NCBI GenBank assembly: GCA_013297865.1
Contig: JAAFIP010000004.1
Coordinates: 248,001-312,000 of the forward strand
Length of the DNA: 64,000 bases
Direction of reading: 5' to 3'
Source of the DNA: Polaromonas sp.
GTDB lineage: Bacteria; Pseudomonadota; Gammaproteobacteria; Burkholderiales; Burkholderiaceae_C
Under the pieces are notes generated by a model. That model was given only the letters and a program-made list of their open reading frames with translations, ran no database searches and was not told the origin of the DNA. Below, in pieces: positions 16,077-24,529 of the stretch (the stretch's first letter is position 1; every line of letters starts with the position of its first letter). Both the position numbers and the translations under genes were made by a program.

Positions 16077-16788
16077 GGGGTTGTCCTCTTGAGAGTATTT
16101 GTTCTAAAAAGCGGGTATCGAGCAATGCGTGATAGTGTCGCACAGCGGCTATCACATGGGGCCCTGCCAGCTCATCGGCGCTGTGGCTGGTGCACAGCGC
16201 CACGGCGCGCATGCCCGCGCGGCGCGCAGCCTCGATGCCAAAAGGCGCGTCTTCAAACACAATCGCCTGGTTGGGCGGCACCTTCATGGCGCGGGCTGCT
16301 TCCAGAAAAATAGCGGGGTCTGGCTTGCCGGGCAGGCCCTGGTCACCGCCGACGATCACTTCGGGCGCTGTGGCCATCTGTAAATGGCCCATGGCAAACG
16401 CAATATTGTGTTTATCCCCAGCGGTGCCTACGCCGATTTTCAGGCCCAGGCCGCGCGCCTGGGCGGCAAATGCCTTGAAACCGGCAACCTCTTCAAACAC
16501 GGGCGCGAACAGCTCGCGGTAGATGGCCTCTTTCTCCTTGACGAGGGGCAGCGCCTCGTCAGCGCCCATGGGGCGGCCAAACAGCTCGCCCATGCACTCG
16601 GTGCCGGTGCGGCCTGTGGTGCGGGCCAGCAGCTCTTTGACGTCCATGCGGATGCCGTGGCGTTTGCAGAACTCCAGCCACGACTGTGCGTGGTAGGGCA
16701 TCGAGTGGATCATGGTGCCGTCCATGTCGAAGATCAGGGCGGCAACGCTGGATAAAGATGCGGTGGGGGGTAATGTAGAAGAATTCAC
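16066..16788 (-). CDS. HAD-superfamily phosphatase (beta-phosphoglucomutase-like)
   Basis: This 240-residue protein is predicted to hydrolyse or transfer a phosphate on a small molecule, possibly a sugar phosphate. Motif I is FDMDGTMIHS near the N-terminus with the two catalytic Asp residues, motif II is VGTAGDKHN, and the motif III/IV region is GKPDPAIFLEAA followed by VFEDAPFGIEAARRAGM. A helical cap lies between motifs I and II. The frame is open upstream to 17004, but that part lies opposite non-coding sequence and inside the P450 gene. The GTG at 16788 gives a normal N-terminus. Substrate cannot be read from sequence. Confidence 0.88.
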   Translation of the reverse strand: MNSSTLPPTASLSSVAALIFDMDGTMIHSMPYHAQSWLEFCKRHGIRMDVKELLARTTGRTGTECMGELFGRPMGADEALPLVKEKEAIYRELFAPVFEEVAGFKAFAAQARGLGLKIGVGTAGDKHNIAFAMGHLQMATAPEVIVGGDQGLPGKPDPAIFLEAARAMKVPPNQAIVFEDAPFGIEAARRAGMRAVALCTSHSADELAGPHVIAAVRHYHALLDTRFLEQILSRGQPHVA

Positions 16789-16853
16789 TACTCGATTGTA
16801 AAACGAGGCGTACCCACGATATGCAAAGGGCGAAAGCGGCCTAAGCAAGCAAG

Positions 16854-18122
16854 TTAGCAGGTAAAAGGCGCTTGCAAGAACCCCCGAAAACGCGCCCTGC
16901 CGCCGCGCACGGCAGGCCCTGCCAGGCGGTAGCGCGGAAAGCGCTGCACAAAGCGCCCTATGGCAATGCGGCCTTCTAGCCGCGCCAGGCTCAGCCCCGC
17001 GCATTGGTGAATGCCAAAGCCGAAAGACAGGTGTTTGTTGTCCGCGCGCTCGATGTCCAGCCTGTCTGGCGCGTCAAACACGGCGCTGTCGCGGTTGGCA
17101 GCGGCGATGCACAGCGTGATCAAGGCGCCCGCAGGCAGCGCCACGCCGCCCACCATGGCCTCGCGCAGGGCACGGCGGTTGCCCAGCTGGTTGCTCGGTT
17201 CAAAGCGCAAAAACTCATCCACCATGGTATCCAAATAGGCCTCCAGGCCAATAGAATATCGCGGGAGAAGCTCACTTTTTGGTAGCAGTCTGTTTATCAA
17301 TCTGTCCAGCTGATCGGGCCACTCCTGCAGCGCCACCAGGGCGTTGCCAATCAGGTTAGTGGTGGTTTCATGCCCCGCGTTGAGGATGAAGATGCAGTTG
17401 TGCAGCAGCTCGGCTTCGCTCAGCTGCTCTGCGCTGCCTTCGCCCTGAATCAGGCGGGTGAGTACGTCATGCTCCGGGTTGCCAGGGTGCTGGCGGCGCA
17501 GGGCTATCAGGCCTTTGAGGTAGTCGCCAAAGTCGCTGACGGCCTGGTTGCCGCGCGCCTCCTGCTCGGGGCTGAGCTTGGGCTCCAGCGCGCCCAGGAT
17601 GGCCAGCGACCAGGCGCGCAGCGGCGCCCGGTCGGCGTGGGGAATGTCCAGCAGGTTGCCAATCACTTCCACCGGGATGGCGGCGGCAAAGTCTTCAATC
17701 AGGTCGCCGCCGCCTTGGGCTGCGATCTTGTCCAGCAGGCCATCCACCAGGCTCACCAAGCCGCTCTCCATCTCGGCAATCGCGCGGCGCGTGAGTGCGC
17801 CCATGATGAGCTTGCGCACCCGCGTGTGCCGCGGCGGGTCGTTGAACACCAAGCTGGTGGTGTGGTGCGCCAGCAGTGGCGAGCCGGGGCCGTACTTGGG
17901 TGTGAACTCGGCCACTTTGTCCGAGCTGAACGTGGCCGCATCGCGGTAGACAGCCATCAGGTCAGCATGGCGGGTGAGAAAGTAAGAGCCATCGGGCATG
18001 CGCCGGATGGGCTCACTCTCGCGCAGGGCGGCATACACCGGGTAGGGGTTGGCCAGAAAGTCGGCAGGCAAAGCGCGCAGGTCAAAGCCGGCGGCAATGC
18101 CCTGGGCACGCTCGGGTGTCAT
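16854..18122 (-). CDS. Cytochrome P450 with an in-frame repeat-derived insertion
   Basis: This 422-residue soluble bacterial P450 is a heme monooxygenase of unknown substrate. The I-helix oxygen-binding motif AGHETTTN is at about residues 246-253, the ExxR pair is EFLR at about 303-306, and the heme signature FGFGIHQCAG has its Cys near residue 374. At 17241-17280 a copy of the genome's dispersed repeat encodes SELLPRYSIGLEAYL, between the helix after AGHETTTN and the ExxR helix. The family has no such segment there in my experience, and the protein is about 20 residues longer than usual. The ATG overlaps the stop of the upstream hydrolase gene (ATGA), so the two are co-translated. Confidence 0.92.
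   Translation of the reverse strand: MTPERAQGIAAGFDLRALPADFLANPYPVYAALRESEPIRRMPDGSYFLTRHADLMAVYRDAATFSSDKVAEFTPKYGPGSPLLAHHTTSLVFNDPPRHTRVRKLIMGALTRRAIAEMESGLVSLVDGLLDKIAAQGGGDLIEDFAAAIPVEVIGNLLDIPHADRAPLRAWSLAILGALEPKLSPEQEARGNQAVSDFGDYLKGLIALRRQHPGNPEHDVLTRLIQGEGSAEQLSEAELLHNCIFILNAGHETTTNLIGNALVALQEWPDQLDRLINRLLPKSELLPRYSIGLEAYLDTMVDEFLRFEPSNQLGNRRALREAMVGGVALPAGALITLCIAAANRDSAVFDAPDRLDIERADNKHLSFGFGIHQCAGLSLARLEGRIAIGRFVQRFPRYRLAGPAVRGGRARFRGFLQAPFTC
17241..17280. repeat. Dispersed repeat copy inside the P450 gene
   Basis: CCAATAGAATATCGCGGGAG at 17248-17267 is identical to the copy at 54490-54538. It is followed by AAGCTC rather than CAGCTA. It is in frame within the cytochrome P450 coding sequence. 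Confidence 0.75.
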
Positions 18123-18934
18123 GGCTTGAGAAAATCACGCAGCGCAAACAGACAGGCATCCGGCGCTTCAGTCATCACCTGGTGTCCCGCCTCCAGCGTA
18201 ACCACCTGGGCCTCACGCGCAGCGCTGATCAGCGCCTGAGCGGCCTTGGGCGGAGTCATCTGGTCCTGCTTGCCCACTATAAAAAGTGTAGCTGCTCCCG
18301 CGATATTCCATTGGCCTAGCGCCTCCAAAGCCTTGGAATAATCGTTGCAGGCGCTAAAGCCGAGGTGAAACACGTTCTCCCGCGGATTGCTCTGCAGCAC
18401 CCGCCGCATCAGCGCCTGCGAGCCACCATACAGCCAGGTGCCGGGGCCCAGGCTGGAGGGCGGCGGCGCCAGCGTGCTGTGGCTGAAGGTATTGACCATC
18501 TTGATCGCCTGCATCGGATTGTTCAGCGCATTGTCCAGCAGCGCAGGCGACACCTTCATCGGAAACGCCGTTGCCACCAACGCCAGATGGCTCACCCGCG
18601 CAGGCGCCGTGCCTGCCGCATGCAGCGCAATCAGCGAGCCCCAGCTGTGGCCCACCAAAGCCGCTTTGTCGATCTGAGCCGCGTCCAGCAGCGCAATGAT
18701 GAAAGCCGCAGCGTCCTCCACCGTTCTGGGGCAGTTGCCCGCACTCTTGCCATGGCCCGGCAAGTCAACCGCCAACACGTTGTAGCCGTGGTTGGCCAAA
18801 TAGCGGCTTTGCAAAATCCACACACTGTGGTCATTGAGCACGCCGTGGATGAAGACCACAGTGGGCTTGGCAGCGTCCAGCGCCTTGCCGCCGGTGTAGC
18901 AGTATATTAGGTAGCCGTTAACTGGGATATACAT
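18119..18934 (-). CDS. Alpha/beta hydrolase
   Basis: This 271-residue hydrolase probably acts on an ester, lactone or similar bond. The oxyanion HG motif is in FIHGVLNDHSVW near residues 29-39, the nucleophile elbow GHSWGS has its Ser near residue 96, the acid is likely in GKQDQMTPP and the catalytic His is in EAGHQVM. A copy of the dispersed repeat at 18276-18330 encodes LEALGQWNIAGAATLFIVG just before the acid motif, so repeat sequence forms part of a conserved strand. It is transcribed ahead of the P450 gene, with a four-base overlap, which suggests a shared pathway. Confidence 0.9.
   Translation of the reverse strand: MYIPVNGYLIYCYTGGKALDAAKPTVVFIHGVLNDHSVWILQSRYLANHGYNVLAVDLPGHGKSAGNCPRTVEDAAAFIIALLDAAQIDKAALVGHSWGSLIALHAAGTAPARVSHLALVATAFPMKVSPALLDNALNNPMQAIKMVNTFSHSTLAPPPSSLGPGTWLYGGSQALMRRVLQSNPRENVFHLGFSACNDYSKALEALGQWNIAGAATLFIVGKQDQMTPPKAAQALISAAREAQVVTLEAGHQVMTEAPDACLFALRDFLKP
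18276..18330. repeat. Dispersed repeat copy inside the hydrolase gene
   Basis: TAGCTGCTCCCGCGATATTC followed by CATTGGCCTAGCGCCTCCA is a near full-length copy in the complementary orientation, with the usual AT-rich flank TATAAAAAGTG on its left. It lies within the coding region and preserves the reading frame. Confidence 0.75.
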
Positions 18935-19073
18935 AAATTTTAAATATATTGAAATTTAGCTTCTACGTTCGATGCACTTATTCGTGTTTCAAAAGAAGAG
19001 CGGGTATTCGTCTTCACTAGCAATGTAGCTTACAAACCATCGTGCTAATTTTTTTGTGAACAGAAAGATAAAT

Positions 19074-19979
19074 ATGGCTAAACGTAGAGACCCATACGAT
19101 TCTGAGATCACTCAGTACTGCATATCCCGATATATGTTGTTCTCGGGTTCCAAAAATGTGCCCTCCAACTTTCGATTTGCCAAATTGAACTTTAAGGCGA
19201 GAAATCTTTCAAAAAAAGAGGCTCTGCATTACGTCATTGAGGCCAGCTTTTTTGGAGTAATGAATGTTTCAAACATCAAAAAAATACTGCAATACGATGT
19301 CGAGCTTCAAATGATGGACTTGGTATCTGAAAATGCGAAGGTATCTCTTAGCAACGATACGATCGACGGGATTAGATTCCATCGATTAGATGGCTGGAAC
19401 GGATATACCCCGAAACCTGCGCAGCCTCAACAATCAGCGTTTATGACACAGCTGGATCCTAGATTCGTGGTGATGCTGCATGTACTTACTCAGGAACTAA
19501 AAGCTGAATTCCCTGAGTTAGAGAAAATTTACCACGCAGGGTTTTACGGAGGAGGGGCGCTGTGCCATAACCAGGGACGGGCTATGGATTTTAGCGGTGT
19601 GAGGATTGACGGACGGGACTACTTTGTACCTTTTCATTGGGGTAAGCAGCCCGTTCCCTTTCCACCTGGCAAACAATCAGCTCAATGGCCTAGTAACGTG
19701 AAAAACACTTCATACCGATTAGATCAGCCTGACAGCGACCTAATCGACGAATTTGAGCCAAATATGTCGTGGCGTATTTTTAAACTTGTGTATGAGGTGT
19801 TTGCGACGCATGCTTCTGATACCAGTCCCCATACGTCAGATGATCCGCCCAGTAAGATTGGTGATAAGTCTTTAATCATGCACCCTGACCACCCCACAAG
19901 TGCTCCAGGAACAAAGAATGGAAGAGAAGCACACAATAATCATATTCACGTGCAGATTGGGAATACCTTTGTAAATTGA
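19074..19979 (+). CDS. LAS-type zinc peptidase (M15-like), AT-rich lone gene
   Basis: This 301-residue protein contains the zinc-site pattern of LAS/M15 peptidases, which cut peptidoglycan cross-bridges or stems. The pattern is His-x6-Asp in HNQGRAMDF at about residues 164-171 and His-x-His in HNNHIHVQIG at about 290-292. There is no signal peptide, so the protein either acts in the cytoplasm or is exported by a dedicated machine such as the type VI system encoded further on. About 150 N-terminal residues match nothing I know. The gene is much richer in A and T than both neighbours and stands alone, a sign of transfer. The ATG at 19074 follows AGAAAG, and the GTG at 19056 is less likely. Confidence 0.65.
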   Translation: MAKRRDPYDSEITQYCISRYMLFSGSKNVPSNFRFAKLNFKARNLSKKEALHYVIEASFFGVMNVSNIKKILQYDVELQMMDLVSENAKVSLSNDTIDGIRFHRLDGWNGYTPKPAQPQQSAFMTQLDPRFVVMLHVLTQELKAEFPELEKIYHAGFYGGGALCHNQGRAMDFSGVRIDGRDYFVPFHWGKQPVPFPPGKQSAQWPSNVKNTSYRLDQPDSDLIDEFEPNMSWRIFKLVYEVFATHASDTSPHTSDDPPSKIGDKSLIMHPDHPTSAPGTKNGREAHNNHIHVQIGNTFVN

Positions 19980-20038
19980 GGGTATGAGTTAATTAAAGGC
20001 AAGAATTTGCTAGAAAAATCAAACTTATCTTTACGTAC

Positions 20039-21334
20039 TCAAGCCTTCTCAGCCGCCTTCAACGCCCGCTTCAAATCGTCTATCAAATCATCCGCATCTT
20101 CCAGCCCAATCGACAGGCGAATGGTGCCCTGACTGATACCGGCGGACAACAAAGCCTCATCCGTCATACGAAAGTGCGTAGTGCTGGCGGGGTGGATGAC
20201 CAGGCTGCGGCAGTCGCCCACATTGGCCAGGTGGCTGAAGACCTTGAGCGTTTCAATAAACTTTTTGCCCTGCTCGCGATGGCCTTTCATGTCAAAGCTG
20301 AACACACTGCCCGCGCCGCGCGGCAGCAGCTTTTGCGCCAGTGCGTAGCTAGGGTGCGACTCCAGCATCGGGTGGCCCACACGCGAGACAAACGGATGCG
20401 CAGCTAAAAACTCCACCACCTTCGTGGTATTGCGCATGTGCTGCGCCATGCGCAGCGGCAGTGTCTCAATGCCCTGCAAAATCAGCCAGGCGCTGTGCGG
20501 GCTCAGGCAGGCGCCAAAGTCGCGCAGGCCCTCGCGGCGCGCGCGCAGCAAGAAGGCACCCACTGTGCTCTCCTCGCTGAAGACCATGTTGTGAAAGCCC
20601 TCATAAGCCTCGGTGAGCTCGGCAAATTTGCCAGACTTTTCCCAATCAAAACTGCCCCCATCCACCACGATGCCGCCAATCACCGTGCCATGACCCGAGA
20701 GAAACTTGGTGGCCGAGTGGTAGACCAAGTCAGCCCCGTGCTCCAAGGGCTTCATCAGCCACGGCGAGGTGAGTGTGCTGTCCACCAAAAGGGGCACACC
20801 AGCCTCATGCGCAATGCGCGACACAGTGGGAATGTCCAGCACATCCAGCCCCGGGTTGCCTACGGTTTCGCCAAAAAACAGCTTGGTGTGAGGCTGCACG
20901 GCGTTGCGCCAGCCGTCGATATCGCCCGGCTTGACAAAGGTGGTGTCAATGCCAAAGCGGCGCAGGGTGTAGTGCAGCAGGTTCTGGCTGCCGCCATACA
21001 GCGCGGTGGAGGCCACGATGTGCGAGCCCGCGCCCATTAGCGTGGCAATGGCCAGGTGTAGTGCCGCCTGGCCGCTGGATGTGCTGATGGCGCCAATGCC
21101 GCCCTCCAGCGCCGCCACACGCTGCTCCAGCACGGCATTGGTCGGGTTGCTGATGCGGCTGTAGACATGGCCTGCGCGCTCCAGGTTAAACAGCGCGGCC
21201 GCGTGGTCGCTGGACTCGAACACGAAAGACGTGGACAGGTGGATGGGCACGGCGCGTGCGCCGGTGGTGGGGTCGGGGGCCGCGCCTGCGTGCAGGGCGA
21301 GGGTGTCGAATCCAGGGTCAGCATAGCCGCTCAT
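20039..21334 (-). CDS. metY: O-acetylhomoserine aminocarboxypropyltransferase
   Basis: This 431-residue pyridoxal-phosphate enzyme of the Cys/Met metabolism family makes homocysteine (or methionine) from O-acetylhomoserine and sulfide (or methanethiol). The PLP lysine is in HSATKFLSGHGT at about residues 210-221, and the N-terminal DTLALHAGAAPDPTTGARAVPI is diagnostic of this branch. The C-terminal VGDCRSLVIHPASTTH and GISQGTIRLSIGLED segments are also typical. The frame is open upstream to 21397, but the family start MSGYADPGFDT is the ATG at 21334. It converges with the peptidase gene without a visible terminator between them. Confidence 0.95.
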   Translation of the reverse strand: MSGYADPGFDTLALHAGAAPDPTTGARAVPIHLSTSFVFESSDHAAALFNLERAGHVYSRISNPTNAVLEQRVAALEGGIGAISTSSGQAALHLAIATLMGAGSHIVASTALYGGSQNLLHYTLRRFGIDTTFVKPGDIDGWRNAVQPHTKLFFGETVGNPGLDVLDIPTVSRIAHEAGVPLLVDSTLTSPWLMKPLEHGADLVYHSATKFLSGHGTVIGGIVVDGGSFDWEKSGKFAELTEAYEGFHNMVFSEESTVGAFLLRARREGLRDFGACLSPHSAWLILQGIETLPLRMAQHMRNTTKVVEFLAAHPFVSRVGHPMLESHPSYALAQKLLPRGAGSVFSFDMKGHREQGKKFIETLKVFSHLANVGDCRSLVIHPASTTHFRMTDEALLSAGISQGTIRLSIGLEDADDLIDDLKRALKAAEKA

Positions 21335-21478
21335 GGCAGTTCTCCAAGGGTCAATGGTTGTCAGGCCAGCGCGTTGCCCGCCCCACAGCGGTGCCAAAAG
21401 AGGGCTGTGTACCGGCGCAGGCTGTCAAAAACGCGGTTTGTGGGCTATATTGTGAGCATAAATCTGAGGAGATAGGTC

Positions 21479-21922
21479 GTGAAAGTCAGCGATATTCTGA
21501 AATCCAAGGGCAATACGCTCTACACCATCACGCCAGAGCACAGCCTGGCTGACGCCATGACGCTGATGGCCGAGAAGGACATTGGCTCGCTGGTGGTGAT
21601 ATCCCACTCTCTGGTGGTGGGCATGTTGACCTTCCGCGAGGTGATTTTGGCGGTCAACAAAAACGGCGGCACCGTGGGCACCACCACGGTCTACCGCGCC
21701 ATGGACGACGGCCCGCTGATCTGCACGCCCGAGACCGAGCTGGACGAGGTGCGCCGCATGATGCTGCAGCGCCACGCGCGCTACATGCCCGTGATCGACA
21801 ACCGCATGCTGATGGGGGTGATCAGCTTCTACGATGTGGCCAAGGCCGTGGTGGACAGCCAGAATTTTGAAAACAAAATGCTCAAGGCCTATATCCGCGA
21901 CTGGCCGGGGGCAGACGGCTAA
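21479..21922 (+). CDS. CBS domain protein
   Basis: This 147-residue protein consists of two CBS domains, the first around ITPEHSLADAMTLMAEKDIGSLVVI and the second around RHARYMPVIDNRMLMGVISFYDVAKAV. Such pairs bind adenosyl nucleotides and act as energy or redox sensors. The start is GTG at 21479, preceded by TGAGGAGATAG, which is a good ribosome-binding site. It converges with pth, 27 bases away. No target protein is encoded next to it. Confidence 0.93.
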   Translation: MKVSDILKSKGNTLYTITPEHSLADAMTLMAEKDIGSLVVISHSLVVGMLTFREVILAVNKNGGTVGTTTVYRAMDDGPLICTPETELDEVRRMMLQRHARYMPVIDNRMLMGVISFYDVAKAVVDSQNFENKMLKAYIRDWPGADG

Positions 21923-21949
21923 CAGCGCGTCCTGCTGGCTGGCCTTGCG

Positions 21950-22582
21950 CTATGCCGCGGTAGCGCCACCCTCAGGCCCGGGATCCTTGCGCGGTGGCTT
22001 GGGCCGCTGCGGCTTGGCGGTGTGCACCACCATCATGGCTTTTTCCATCTCGCCACTGACAAAGTGGGGCAGTGCCCGCACGCTGCGGGTGATGGTGTCT
22101 TCGATGCCTGTGCGGTGCTCGGGCGAGGGCTTTTTCAACACCCAGTGAATCACCTCGCTTTTGACCCCCGGGTGCCCAATGCCGATGCGCAGCCGCCAGT
22201 ACTGGTCGGTGCCCAGCTGGGCGTGGATGTCGCGCAGGCCGTTGTGGCCCGCGTGGCTGCCGCCCAGCTTGAGCTTGGCCTGGCCGGGCACGATGTCCAG
22301 CTCGTCATGCGCCACCAGGATCTCCTGGGGGGTGATTTTGAAAAACTTGGCCAGTGCGCCCACCGACTTGCCCGACAGGTTCATGAACGTCTGGGGCTGC
22401 AGCAGCCAAATGGTCTGTCCTGCCAGGCTGGTGCGTGCCACCAGGCCAAAATAGCTTTTGTCCATGGCCAGCGAGCATTTGAGCTCGCGCGCCAGGGCGT
22501 CAATGAACCAAAAGCCCGCATTGTGCCGCGTGGCGTCATATTCCGTGCCCGGATTGCCCAGGCCAACAAACAATTTGATCAT
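21950..22582 (-). CDS. pth: Peptidyl-tRNA hydrolase
   Basis: This 210-residue enzyme frees tRNA from peptides dropped by stalled ribosomes. It begins [21 protein letters not shown] with the catalytic His in RHNAGF and the catalytic Asp in [18 protein letters not shown] is also conserved. The frame is open far upstream to 23503, but that part is antisense to the cyclase gene and not coding. The C-terminus has a Pro/Lys/Arg-rich tail ([12 protein letters not shown]), longer than in Escherichia coli. Confidence 0.96.
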   Translation of the reverse strand: MIKLFVGLGNPGTEYDATRHNAGFWFIDALARELKCSLAMDKSYFGLVARTSLAGQTIWLLQPQTFMNLSGKSVGALAKFFKITPQEILVAHDELDIVPGQAKLKLGGSHAGHNGLRDIHAQLGTDQYWRLRIGIGHPGVKSEVIHWVLKKPSPEHRTGIEDTITRSVRALPHFVSGEMEKAMMVVHTAKPQRPKPPRKDPGPEGGATAA

Positions 22583-22705
22583 GGCCTCCATTATCTCTGC
22601 ATGCATTGCAGGGGCATAAGCGTGCAGCATAATGTAAGCGGCGTCGCAAAATACTGCGTTTTCTCCTACAAACTGATGACGACAAACCTTTAGCACCCCA
22701 GTACC

Positions 22706-24505
22706 ATGACCTTGTCCGGACCGTCCGCACACTTGGCTGCCCCGCAGCCTACCCAGTCCACCTTGTTGGTGGTGGATGTGGTGGAGTCGGTCCGATTGAT
22801 GGAGGCCAATGAACAAGATGCCGTGCAACGGTGGCAAAAACTGGTGGCGCAGGTGGTGCAGCAAGTGCTGCCAGCCCATGGCGGCCGCCTGCTTAAAAGC
22901 CTGGGTGACGGCCTGATGCTGGAGTTTGCCTCGCCCCGCCCCGCGGTGCATGCCGCGCTCGAGATCCAGCAGCTGTGCCAGGCGCAGCACGCGGGCACAG
23001 CGCCTGCCCAGCGCATGTATCTGCGCGCCGGCATCCACACCGTCCAATATGTCAGCGACCAGCATGACATCTATGGCGCCGATGTCAACCTGGCCGTGCG
23101 CCTGACCACCCTGGCCGGCCCCGGCGAGATCATTGTCAGCGCCCCCGTGCGCGACCAGCTCACCCCCCTGCTGGACGGCGACATTGAAGACCTGGGCGAC
23201 TGCTATCTCAAGCACCTGGTCAGCCCCGTGCGCGCCTACCGCGTGGGCGACGCAGGCGCAGCCCCCATCATCGAGCCCGGCAGCAGCCGCCCGCTCGACC
23301 TGCGCCCCACCGTGGCCGTCATCCCATTTGCCGCGCGTGGCGCAGAGCCTGGCCACGCCCTGATCGGCGAGGCTGTGGCCGACGAGCTGATAGCAGCGCT
23401 GAGTAAAACCGCCGAGCTGCACGTTATCTCCCGTCTGTCCACCACCGTCTTCCGCGACCGCGCCGCCAGCCCCGACGGCGCCCTGGCCGACATCCGCCAG
23501 CACCTGGGCGCCACCTACGTGCTGTCAGGCCGCTGCACCGTCATTGGCAGCCACATGAGCCTGTTTGTCGAGCTGGCCGAAGCCGACGGCGGCCGCATTG
23601 TCTGGGCCGACAGCCTCAAAGGCACCGTCGCCGGCCTGTTCAACCCCGACGATGACATGCTGTCGCGCATCGTCGCCGCAGTCAGCAGCGCAGTGATGAA
23701 ACACGAGCTGGGCAGAGCGCAGAACCATGCGCTGCCTACGCTGGAGGGGTATACGTTGCTGCTGGGGGCTATTGCGATGATGCATCGCACGGACTATCAC
23801 GATTTTGATAAGGCACGGCAGATGCTGGAGCATTTGATTGAGCGGAGCAAGAGGCACCCGGTGCCGCATGCCTGGTTGGCAAAATGGCATGTATTGCGGG
23901 TACAACAAGGCTGGACGACTGATATTGAATCGACGGCAAAGCTTGCTTTGGATTGCTCGAAACAAGCGCTTGATTGCGAACCCAATAATTCGCTGGCCCT
24001 TACAGTGGATGGATTTATACACACCAATTTGAGGCGAGATACTGAAACTGGTGCACAAAGATACGCTGCCGCTTTGGACTCCAATCCCAACGATACGTTG
24101 GCTCTGCTCCTGAAAGGTACCATGCATGCGTTCAGGGGTGAAGGGGCTGATGCTGTGGCAAACACAAAACATGCTATCAAGCTGTCACCTTTAGACCCGC
24201 TGAGATATTTTTACGATTCACTAGCTGCGACTGCAGCACTGTCTGCAAACCAGTATGAAGATGCTTTAGCTTTAGCTACACGTTCCTTAAGAGCAAATCG
24301 CACACATACATCGACTATCCGAGCACTAGCTATTGCCCATGTTGGACTAGGGCATATTGACGAGGCGAAAAAAGCAGTAGCAATGTTGCTCAAGCTTGAA
24401 CCTTCATTTACCGTTGAAAAATTTATTGCTAGAAGTCCAAGCTCAAATTTCAAAACTGGTACGGTCTGGTCTCAGGCGCTCATTAGCGCAGGATTGCCAA
24501 TTTGA
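22706..24505 (+). CDS. Class III nucleotide cyclase with TolB-like and TPR regions
   Basis: This 599-residue protein is predicted to make cAMP or cGMP. The cyclase domain covers about residues 15-175, with metal-binding Asp in [10 protein letters not shown] near 23 and in [11 protein letters not shown] near 67, then [20 protein letters not shown]. Next comes a TolB-like segment ([12 protein letters not shown] to GATYVLSGR, about 205-275) and then several TPR-like helical repeats to the end. There is no signal peptide or membrane segment. The last 800 bases are clearly AT-richer than the first 1000, so the gene looks composite. It leads a three-gene unit, with the next gene 24 bases on. Confidence 0.9.
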   Translation: MTLSGPSAHLAAPQPTQSTLLVVDVVESVRLMEANEQDAVQRWQKLVAQVVQQVLPAHGGRLLKSLGDGLMLEFASPRPAVHAALEIQQLCQAQHAGTAPAQRMYLRAGIHTVQYVSDQHDIYGADVNLAVRLTTLAGPGEIIVSAPVRDQLTPLLDGDIEDLGDCYLKHLVSPVRAYRVGDAGAAPIIEPGSSRPLDLRPTVAVIPFAARGAEPGHALIGEAVADELIAALSKTAELHVISRLSTTVFRDRAASPDGALADIRQHLGATYVLSGRCTVIGSHMSLFVELAEADGGRIVWADSLKGTVAGLFNPDDDMLSRIVAAVSSAVMKHELGRAQNHALPTLEGYTLLLGAIAMMHRTDYHDFDKARQMLEHLIERSKRHPVPHAWLAKWHVLRVQQGWTTDIESTAKLALDCSKQALDCEPNNSLALTVDGFIHTNLRRDTETGAQRYAAALDSNPNDTLALLLKGTMHAFRGEGADAVANTKHAIKLSPLDPLRYFYDSLAATAALSANQYEDALALATRSLRANRTHTSTIRALAIAHVGLGHIDEAKKAVAMLLKLEPSFTVEKFIARSPSSNFKTGTVWSQALISAGLPI

Positions 24506-24529
24506 GGTTAATTAATAAGGAGTAAATCT

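Noticed and set aside
14307-16313. A 668-residue open frame opposite pepN
   Set aside because: It is the antisense of pepN, which has clear active-site motifs. Long antisense frames are expected in GC-rich genes, and the translation has no recognisable domain.
16789-17004. An N-terminal extension of the HAD phosphatase
   Set aside because: It overlaps the P450 coding region in another frame and adds nothing before the conserved FDMDGT motif. The GTG at 16788 is the better start.
22583-23503. A long upstream extension of pth
   Set aside because: That part is antisense to the cyclase gene. The family start [12 protein letters not shown] at 22582 is unambiguous.
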